From: Tetrapyrgos nigripes
Taxonomy: Eukaryota > Basidiomycota > Agaricomycetes > Agaricales > Campanellaceae
Direction: 5' to 3'
Assembly: GCA_013368315.1 (NCBI GenBank)
Contig: JAACJM010000001.1
Span: forward strand, 496,001-560,000
DNA: 64,000 nt
Shown here piece after piece: positions 56,597 to 64,000 of this stretch. The first letter of the stretch is position 1; each line of letters starts with the position of its first letter. The notes below the pieces were generated by a model. It was not told where the DNA came from. It was given only the letters and a program-made list of their open reading frames with translations, and searched no databases. A program made the position numbers and the translations under genes.

Positions 56597-57112
56597 TCAA
56601 TCGTTGCAGATCTTCGAGTGATAAGTACTTACAGTAGTGCCAGTAGAAGTCATCAGCCTCTTCGAGGATTGAAATATATTCAATATCGTCCTCTGATTGA
56701 GGAATTCCGAAGTCCAAGAAGTACAGGATCCAGAGTAATAGGGAATAGGTATCTCCCAAACCATCCTACTATTGCAGACTATTGCGGATGCTCGGCTGAA
56801 TTTTGCCCCTTCCAGTTGAAGTAGATGCACGTAGCCTAGTGGCGTGAACCCCGGCCGCGGTCTGTAGTGCCGGATTATCCTCTCCTTGTTTGAGATCGAC
56901 GCCTGCGACCCACAAAGCTTTTCCCATTGACTTTGCTTTTTCGATGGCCATTGGCGACACGAAGAACAAAGGTATTGTTTGTCGTCCAGCATCCCCTTTG
57001 AAAACCATTTTGGGATGGTGGGATAGACCATGGCAAATCTTAAGGGTGCTCCAGGAAGAACGGAAATGGAATTAATGAAATGTGAAGCGGAGTTGGTGAA
57101 AATGAGAGCCAT
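56597..57112 (-). other. unidentified coding-like stretch
   Basis: The minus strand is open for 171 codons from 57112 (MALIFTNSASHFINSISVLP). A second frame over the same bases gives KGDAGRQTIPLFFVSPMAIE and GKALWVAGVDLKQGEDNPAL, which looks more protein-like. A third gives LDFGIPQSEDDIEYISILEE near 56640-56720. These may be exons of one gene joined by introns, or a decayed gene. I do not recognise the family. It lies in the island with the retroelement relic. Confidence 0.3.
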
Positions 57113-57466
57113 GTTAGCCTCATACAGTCGTTTTCTAGATATATTCCTGGTGGTCTCAAGAAATTTGGATGGTTTGCTACTAGATAAAAACGCTAGTATT
57201 TGCCGCAGCAGAACGGTCTAATGAGGTTTCGTGATTAAGCCCATTGCAGAATTCTAACGGGGAGAAGGCAATGAATTTTAGCATACAGCCAGCGCGATTG
57301 CACAGTATGAATTTACGTCATTTGCTGGTTTTCCTTCTTTTCAAGATGCCATCAGCAATGTATGGGATTCCCCGTGTAAGGACTTACAAAGATAGAGTCG
57401 GTTCGCGATTGCATCATTGCTTCTACTTCTCTACGCGACCACTACTTTTCGTGTAGCTCTCTCTTC

Positions 57467-58219
57467 ATGGGCTGGCAGAAGACCTTTACTTTATCAAAAC
57501 GTTCGAAAGGATGTCATTTGGTCACTGACGAAATTCTTTCGCAAATCGAGCCTGGATTGAAGGATGTCCAGGTGGGCATGCTCTTTCTCTTCATGTGAGC
57601 TATTTTTTGGCCTTTTACGATGGTCTGGTATCACTTCATGACATGATATCTCTAGTAAACACACGTCTGCCGCTCTGACTGTCAACGAAAATTTTGATAG
57701 AGGTGAGGTAAAACTTCTGTTCCGTGGTGGTCTGATCATAAAGCTGATGCTGCATCAGATGTCCGACGAGGTACGATATCTGTTAATCCTGCTCGCTGCT
57801 CATCTGCCAGTGTCTGATTGCTATGAACGTAGATATGGATATGGCACTTGACCATATAGGTGAGTACGACATTCATCCGAGATCTTTGCAGATGCTTCAT
57901 ACCAAGAAAAGTTCCGGAAAGTCTCAATTGGCTCCATACCGATGAGGGCCCCGACGACTCGTAGGCAGTAGCTCGCTCCCAGCGACTTTCTTTGCCTGAC
58001 TACTCTATCAGTGCTTCTCATACAAAGGCTTCTCTCGTTGGATCCAGCATATCAATCCCTATCACCAATGGGAAACTCAATCTCGGTACATGGCAAGGTG
58101 CAGTCGCATGCCGACATAAAACATCCGAAGTCTGAGGATTGACCTTCTTGCCAGGTATCTATCTGACGGAATTTAGATACATGGCCCATACTAGAACAGT
58201 GATTGCCACTATTCTGTAA
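57467..58219 (+). CDS. UPF0047/YjbQ-family protein
   Basis: Small conserved protein of about 140-150 residues; a bacterial member has weak thiamine-phosphate synthase activity, but the true role is unknown. [20 protein letters not shown] starts at 57467; then [20 protein letters not shown] joins [16 protein letters not shown], with the family motif HTSAALT. A 12-nt exon (ATGTCCGACGAG, near 57760-57771) gives DVRRD together with its neighbours. Then [25 protein letters not shown], and [36 protein letters not shown]. Conserved histidines and the HTDEGPDD loop are all present, so it is likely active. All introns keep frame. Confidence 0.88.
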
Positions 58220-58649
58220 GTCTCTTTCACCTTGAAGGGCTCCGACTCGGAATGAAAATTTGCGGTACAGATCTTGAAGCGCCTCTGGTATCGAATACTA
58301 CTTGTGAATTGCTTATGAATCGAAAGAAGTTTCAAATTACGTTCGCCCTCAATACTATGGCGCTTGTCGTATCTTTAGCATTGGGTAACTGTTACCAAGT
58401 GTACTCAATGCTCATGAGCAACCCCAATGGGAGTTAGTAGAGCGCTGCGGCCTACTCGGAGAAGGCAATACCTGGAGCGCACGGATGGATCTGAAGATTG
58501 AGGAGGTTAGAGTTGGTAGAGCTTGAAGAATGAAAAAACAATCAATTTGTAGGCGTACTGGCAGTGGGTGGATGATCGCACGTGTATTAGCGCAGCCCTT
58601 ATTTACACTGTACAGTACTGTCACCCTTCTCTTGACAGAATACGATTCT
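58220..58649. other. spacer upstream of regulator 2
   Basis: Contains one open frame of 61 codons (58252-58437) with a hydrophobic middle but no recognisable relatives. Otherwise nothing is seen; it probably includes the promoter of the Zn2Cys6 gene. Confidence 0.35.
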
Positions 58650-61552
58650 ATGCCCAAATCTTCATCCTCCTCGACTCCGAGTCGCCCTGCTCTCCGTCGA
58701 AATCAGGTAATATACGAATCTGACCCAAAGTTTCGGAGAAGCTCATTCTTGCTGTGCAGGCATGTAGATCGTGTCGCAGGAGAAAACTGGTGAATAGCGC
58801 ACCTCTTCATTTTCGCGTTCTCTCGCTGATAGGGCATTCTTGTGCAGAAATGTGACGCGGCTCGACCTCATTGCGGAACCTGCGTGAAGTGAGTATTGTC
58901 GTGTGTAGGTTTGGCGTTTAGCTTATGTTCCCTCTCCAGAACATGGCATGCTATCATCAGCGTACCAGCTCCAGTGGGATATGCGTACGTCTCTTCATTC
59001 TTCTCTCGGCTGAATAATTTGGTCATACAAATGTCAAAACGCTAGCCATCCAACCGAACCTCAATGCTCGTACGATCCCGTAGAAGGGTTGACTCTCGCA
59101 CCCGACGCCGACCCCGTTGAGAGAATCAGACAGTTGGAAGAGCAAATAGGTGCGAATCATTTCGTTTCAGCCCAGACATGTCTTAACTTATGGAGTCTAG
59201 CCAATCTCAAAACTCAACTCAATGATCAGCAGGCCGGAGCGTCTCCCAGTAATTCCCAATCACAGGCTGAAGGCAGCAATAAATCCCGTTCCATCTCACC
59301 CCGTCCTTCATCAGAGGTCAAAGGGATATCACTTCCTCGAGCTGCACTTGTTCTAGACCCTCAATTTCGCAACGATAGCTCCAGTCCGGAGTTGAGGCCT
59401 GTTACTTCAGCGAAAGATCCTTTCATGGAATTGCTCTTCATTGGATGGAACACTGACCTACCGGACCCCGCTACAATGAATCATTAGTATGTGTACCCTT
59501 TTTTGCATTTGGGATATGTGCTCAGCAACCTTGCAGTATCGACGTTTTCTTCAGATGCGACCCATGTGGGTCTAGAGTTTTGCACAAAAGTTCTTTTTTG
59601 GCTTCAATGCTGTTATCCCCCCGTGATCCTGGATTTCCTCACTCAGCAATACTGCATGCTATTGTGAGACCGTTTATCCGTAATTCATCCACTGAAACTG
59701 ACACGCAAACAGTGTGCGTCTGCGTCCCGCTGGACTTCACAGAATGTGGTTGTCTCAGCCGATGGCACTCGACGCGACTCATTTGCGGAATTTCATGCAG
59801 GCAAGACACGACAGTACATAGACAAGACCATGGCCAGCGGAGAAGATATATTTTCTGTGATGCAAGCTTGTATCATTTTGTCGTGGTACTTTTATCAGGA
59901 GGGTCGCTGGGTAGAAGTCTGGATATTTGCAGGTTTCCAGACTCGCGTAAGTGTCCCCCTTCGTCTCAACTACCCGGGGACATTCTCTACGCATGGCAAT
60001 AACTCACCGGGAGCCTACCTGGCGCCTCCCAAGGACTTGCGTGATCTTGAATCAAGGAGACGATCATGGTGGATGACGATTTTATTTGATCGAATTGCGT
60101 CCGTTGGCGGTTGGATCCATGCTGTTGATGAAAGAGATCTTGGAACAGAGTTGCCACTTCGTAATGAAGATTTCGAGAGCGAGGTTGGTTCATGTCTCGT
60201 TTACCAGAGCGATATTTTGACGAAGTTTTCCTAGATTCCGATACCTAGCAATCCTCAAGATCTGGCCACGCCTGATGTGTTCATTCGACACCCTCCACAA
60301 TACACTGACTCCTTCATCCTCCTTATCAAGGCTATCATGTTGTTTGGCCGTGTAACCGACTTCAATGTGCGCGGCAGTCTACGAGCACCAACTGCTCCAA
60401 GCAAGAACCAGAACCCTTTCTTCCTAGAGGGCTTCCGAGAACTTGACCAACTAGTATTCGAAGACTTTCTTGGAGAACTTCCCCATATTTACAAGACTAA
60501 CAATGGGATTACCGACGCACCCGATGGCGGAAGTCTAGACACGGATCTTTACATGGTTCATATCATACCCCATGCGTCAGTCTTCAATTTGGATCTGGAG
60601 AAACTCATGCTGATCGGAATCCGTCTGTTGCAGTGCGACCATCACACTCCACAACCCTTACATCGATTTCAATGATCCCAACTGTACTTCCACTCAGCGA
60701 TGCGTGCATTCTGCTCGCTGCATATTGGCTGCATACTACATGCTGTCAGCAACCTCCCTTGATATCACTAGACTGCATCCATTTGTCACTGTACGCATGT
60801 TATGATGTCCGCATTGTAAAGCCCGCTCACCCTGTTTTTTTGTTTAGATCTGTTGGTATCTAGCTGCTGTGGTCCAGGTCCAATTATGCAAGTACTTCAT
60901 TGAAATCAGCGACAGTGAACGGGAATCAACGGTTTGGGGCGAGATCAATGTTTTGAGGTGAGCAAATGTTCTTGTTTACCTATTTCAAATTTTGACCCAC
61001 TACAACCCAGATTTGCGATGCTGGCATATGGACAGCGCTCACCAATAGGAAGTAGGTGTCAATTTGATCGGTCTTATGGATGGTTTCTGAATAACGTGTG
61101 TAGCGCGACAAGAAAAGCTCTTGCAAGGTTTAATGCGTGAAATAGTGCGGATGACGGCTCAGAAACAGCCCTTGGAAGTAGGCATACCATTATATCCATT
61201 TTCGCGCAACACATTGTGGAGGAAAGGTGAAGGAAATGGATCGCAGACGGTATCGGAAGATGGATCTGCGATTCCTTTACCTGTCAGTCCACCGTATGAA
61301 GAGCCAGGCCAGAGAGTTTCTACCCCTTCCATGGGTAGTGTGCAGGGGCTCTCTCCATCGTCCATGAATGGTATGCAAGGACATTCGCCTCCGTCCATGT
61401 CTGGTATGCAGGGACCCTCTCCATCGTCGATGAGTGGGATACAAGGAATTTCACCACCATCTATGTCTGGCGTGCAGGGATTGTCGCCTACGTTGATGCA
61501 AAGTAGCCCACTCGCATGGGGGACTGGGACCGGGGAAAAAGTTAGATTCTAA
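58650..61552 (+). CDS. Zn2Cys6 fungal-specific transcription factor 2
   Basis: The start at 58650 gives MPKSSSSSTPSRPALRRNQ. An exon of exactly 30 nt (58760-58789) encodes ACRSCRRRKL; the next, from 58848, encodes KCDAARPHCGTCVK. A coiled-coil linker has DPVERIRQLEEQI. The middle homology region follows: VFFRCDPCGSRVLHKSSFLA, SPRDPGFPHSAILHAICASA, FHAGKTRQYIDKTMASGEDI, ESRRRSWWMTILFDRIASVG, then DTDLYMVHIIPHAATITLHN. The C-terminus carries five 11-residue repeats and ends GTGEKVRF. It is paralogous to the regulator at 41875 in the zinc cluster (LRRNQ-ACxxCRRRKL-KCDA), but the middle region differs. The stop is 108 bp from the convergent gene at 61661. Confidence 0.8.
61328..61492 (+). repeat. 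in-frame 33-bp tandem repeat, five units
   Basis: Encodes SMGSVQGLSPS, SMNGMQGHSPP, SMSGMQGPSPS, SMSGIQGISPP and SMSGVQGLSPT near the C-terminus of regulator 2. Units differ by synonymous and conservative changes. Confidence 0.85.
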
Positions 61553-61660
61553 CACTATTGATACCATCTTATGTTTTCGTTTTGAGGACTTTTTTTTCGG
61601 AATTTGTTTGTTTTGTACATGTATTTCTACAGATCTGTTATCAATGTATGGCTGTAAAGG

Positions 61661-62507
61661 TTATTTCATGTTTCTTTCCCTGTCCACCATCGCATCGAAT
61701 TCAGCCTGTGCCTGCACACGGTCCTGGTCGGCATCTGTCTGAGGAGGAGAACCGGCAGTCGGTGGTATTTGATTACGCTCGTGCTTCTGACGCAACGCAT
61801 CCCAGGACGACGCAGGGGCTTTATTCGAATTGACCGAACGGATTTCATCCCATCGGTGTGACTGTTTTTGTGTTTCCATAGTATTAGCCTTAGCTGTAGG
61901 CTGGGGCTGACGAGAAACTTCAGAGGGTATACCTGCGATGACGTCAGACAAAAATGGTAAGATACGCGTAAGAGGCGGGCAAGGAACGCGTACTATCGGC
62001 ATTTTTGGGAGAAGACTCGAAGGGTACATCGATAGAAAAGTCTGGCTCTCTGCTCACAGGCAGGCGAGCATTTTCGCGGATGTTTTTGAGTGCTTGGACA
62101 ACACTCGGAGGATTATCGAGTTGCTGCACATATGACCTGTGTTTGAAAGCACCGACAGCGGACGGTAGGACAGGACCAAATGAGGCTGCAGCGGCTATTC
62201 CGAGGCAGCGAGCTGGCAAGGAGATGGGACGGCCACGCGTGGCGAAATAGGCAAGACCAGCAAACGTAGCAGTGGTGACAGGGACGTAAGTGTTCAAGGA
62301 CTGGTTGAAGGAAATTATAGCGGTGGTGAGCAGGGCATCTTTGTGAGAAATTGTGCCAGCATCTCGTTCTTGCTGTAGAAGACGCGAGATATCTGCAGGG
62401 GAATAGCGTGCGGAGAAAATGAGTTGTAGAAGGCTTCTCTGCACGTCGTAGTTCTGAGCGCGGTTGTCGTTCAAGCTTCCCCAGTCGACCCCCTCTGCCC
62501 CAATCAT
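61661..62507 (-). CDS. conserved membrane protein of unknown function
   Basis: The start at 62507 gives MIGAEGVDWGSLNDNRAQNY, then LLQLIFSARYSPADISRLLQ. Two hydrophobic stretches follow, YVPVTTATFAGLAYFATRGR and LPARCLGIAAAASFGPVLPS. The C-terminal part is joined over an intron (GTACGC..TCGCAG, near 61933-61994): IPSEVSRQPQPTAKANTMET, a His/Arg/Glu-rich end with AQAEFDAMVDRERNMK. About 260 residues. I know similar basidiomycete proteins but no function; a mitochondrial or ER membrane location is possible. The first 13 codons are repeated in inverted orientation at 63139-63178. Confidence 0.65.
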
Positions 62508-62510
62508 GTG
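62472..62510 (-). repeat. inverted repeat copy A (start region of the unknown membrane protein)
   Basis: Thirty-nine bases covering the start codon and first 12 codons of the gene at 61661-62507. A near-identical reverse-complement copy lies at 63139-63178. Confidence 0.75.
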
Positions 62511-62563
62511 GCTTGCACGTGGTCTACAGGAGACTATAGGAAGCTAGTGGGCATATCTCCCAA

Positions 62564-62633
62564 CACCGCCGTAGACTATCGGTTAAGCTTTCAGCCCGGG
62601 ACCGCTCGACGAGGTTTCGATCCTCTTTTGGTG
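62564..62633 (+). pseudogene. possible tRNA-like relic
   Basis: A 70-nt stretch has a D-arm-like GACTATCGGTTAAGC and a T-arm-like GAGGTTTCGATCCTC (one base too many for a perfect B box). CACC and GGTG ends can pair, and a T-run follows. The anticodon arm is poor and the acceptor stem breaks after four or five pairs, so a working tRNA is unlikely. Confidence 0.2.
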
Positions 62634-63138
62634 CATTTTTTTCGGAAATGTTATTGTGTAACAATTTCATTGTTCAAATCCTATTCACGGCTATTTTACA
62701 CTTCAATGAATGAGCAGCAGCCCGTGTCTATTGACATGGTCGGTTAGGTGCCTCAAAAGACATTTCAGTCAGTGCCATGAGATCCAAACGGCAGGTATAG
62801 TACATTCTACATACCCCCAGGCGTTACATTACAGTTAAGAAAGCATTTTGTCATTGCCGGAAATGGTCTGCATCCTCACCTGAGGCCCCGCCTGAGTGAA
62901 GCAAATGACGAGCTTCGGTAGGGCTTTGGTAGTCTCATCAAAGTCTCATACTTACCCAATATTAGGGCTTCGGCGCGTTCACAGTCTTTCTGCCATCTTG
63001 AAAAATTGTATTTAAATTAATTGTACATATAATCTATTTTAGTGCTTTAGATCACCTTTCTATGAGGTAGAAAGTGAGCAAGATGCGAAAGAGGATTGAG
63101 GCGAGGATTTTGAGGCGCGTCAAGAGTCACGTACCATT
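62634..63138. other. spacer between divergent genes
   Basis: AT-rich in part; no gene seen. It belongs to the 726-bp divergent region between the unknown membrane protein and the RhoGEF. Confidence 0.4.
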
Positions 63139-63178
63139 CACGTGATTGGGGCAGAGGGGGGTCGACTGGGGAAGCTTG
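63139..63178 (+). repeat. inverted repeat copy B, 5' of the RhoGEF
   Basis: Matches copy A (62472-62510) in reverse complement, with the start codon changed from ATG to GTG and one extra G in the G-run, so it no longer encodes the same peptide. It starts with CACGTG. Confidence 0.75.
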
Positions 63179-63199
63179 TCGTTCATGTTGGTCAAAGGA

Positions 63200-63205
63200 C
63201 ACGTG
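63200..63205. promoter_or_regulatory. CACGTG site upstream of the RhoGEF
   Basis: E-box core 29 bp before the start codon at 63234. Confidence 0.35.
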
Positions 63206-63233
63206 ACCTCATTTCAGCTTGACTCCGGAGAGT

Positions 63234-64000
63234 ATGGACGCCAAATTGCCTCCCATTCCTCCCAAAGACGACGACGACGACCTCCAGGACCTTCCCCAGC
63301 CCCCTCCAAAGTTTGCTCCGTCGTCCCGAGCTTCTCCTTCTTTACCTCGTTCGTCCTTTACCTTTCAATATCCATCTCTCCGCTCACACTTCCTTTCCAG
63401 CTCTTACTCCTTCCGCTCCTTCATCTCCTCCTCAATCACCAGCCGTACAACCCACTCCTTCCGATGCCTCAAAACCCAAAAAATCGAATCCTTTAAATGA
63501 TCTCATCGACACCGAACGGTCTTATGTCGACCAGCTAACTGGAGTCATCAGAGTGCGCTCCTTTTCCCTATTCGCTGCTCTTTCTTATGGTTTTATAGAA
63601 AGTCGCTGCAGCATGGTCTCGTTCAAATCTACCGCCTACAGAACTCGATACAATGTTTCGTAGCATAGAGAGCGTCTACAAAGCTAACAGATCCCTCCTT
63701 GCCGTCAGTTACGCCGCCTCGTTTCTGGACGATATTCTGAATGCCTTTTCTTTCATCTTTAGAAACTCAAGGAAATTGGGACGAATCCGTCTTCCCCCAA
63801 AGCTTTGGGCGATCTACTGATGCGCTGGGTTCGTCCATCAAGCCCATAACATTGCCTTTTTTGTCAACTCATCCTCACCCAGATCGACGACCTGGAAACC
63901 CCATACTCCAACTATTGCGCCAAGTACAGCTCCGGATTCGACGAATGGGAACCCGTCCAATCGAACCCCAAACTCGCCTCTGTTTTGTCCACTTTTTCCG
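63234..64000 (+). CDS. RhoGEF (DH-domain) protein, 5' part, cut by the window edge
   Basis: Guanine nucleotide exchange factor for Rho GTPases. The start at 63234 gives MDAKLPPIPPKDDDDDLQDL and a Pro/Ser-rich N-terminus. A GTTCGT..TTCCAG intron (63349-63400) joins SLP to PLTPSAPSSPPQSP. The Dbl-homology domain then begins: NPLNDLIDTERSYVDQLTGV (conserved ExxY-type start), VAAAWSRSNLPPTELDTMFR, SIESVYKANRSLLAKLKEIG, and IDDLETPYSNYCAKYSSGFD. All visible introns keep frame. The DH domain is incomplete here and any PH domain would lie to the right. RAC1 at 37264 is a possible client but has no special link in sequence. Confidence 0.85.

Noticed and set aside
1..64000. CRISPR arrays, bacterial operons, plasmid or phage origins
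   Set aside because: No short regularly spaced repeats or prokaryotic gene layout; the sequence is eukaryotic nuclear DNA.

Overview
The window is nuclear DNA of a filamentous basidiomycete, most likely a mushroom-forming Agaricomycete. It is gene-dense and intron-rich: most introns are about 48-60 nt with GT..AG ends. It carries fungal families such as Zn2Cys6 regulators, HapX, fungal cytochrome P450s and NRPS-like adenylating enzymes. Nearly every gene had to be rebuilt by joining short open segments with a known family in mind, so exon edges are inferences. Coordinates run from start codon to stop codon.

Layout. 0-4.9 kb: SLC35F5-like transporter, a four-helix membrane protein, a PSME3IP1/NIP30 protein. 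4.9-15.1 kb: housekeeping block of ESS2, NUDE, exosome CSL4, pyruvate dehydrogenase E2, KAE1, a GT8 glycosyltransferase and RPS28. 15.6-20.7 kb: adenylate-forming enzyme and a mitochondrial PPR protein. 20.8-25.6 kb: iron regulator HapX and eIF3b. 26-34.8 kb: MFS phosphate/glycerophosphodiester-type permease, SLS-domain mitochondrial protein, SPB1 rRNA methyltransferase, DUF423 protein. 35-41.6 kb: C2H2-like protein, RAC1 GTPase, single-pass surface protein. 41.9-51.9 kb: Zn2Cys6 regulator, two paralogous P450s and, between them, prephenate dehydratase. 52-64 kb: YTH1/CPSF30, then an accessory island (foldback MITE, membrane-protein pseudogene, retroelement relic, unidentified coding-like stretch), then an UPF0047 protein, a second Zn2Cys6 regulator, an unknown membrane protein and the 5' part of a RhoGEF.

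Working together: ESS2 (splicing), YTH1 (3' processing), CSL4 (RNA decay), SPB1 and RPS28 (ribosome), eIF3b (initiation) and KAE1 (tRNA modification) are core gene-expression factors. RAC1 and the RhoGEF belong to the same polarity pathway. The regulator-P450-PHA2-P450 stretch is the only candidate for a small metabolic neighbourhood.

Main observations: consecutive 12-, 18- and 5-nt exons encoding the zinc cluster of one regulator, while its paralogue 17 kb away keeps the same codons in two uninterrupted exon parts; a 5-nt exon in CSL4; a GC-AG intron in PSME3IP1; a 508-bp foldback element with a 5-bp target duplication; CACGTG sites concentrated just upstream of start codons; an inverted copy of one gene's start region in front of the RhoGEF; and one-base frame breaks in at least six otherwise intact conserved genes, several in short homopolymers, which looks like uncorrected sequencing error rather than gene death.
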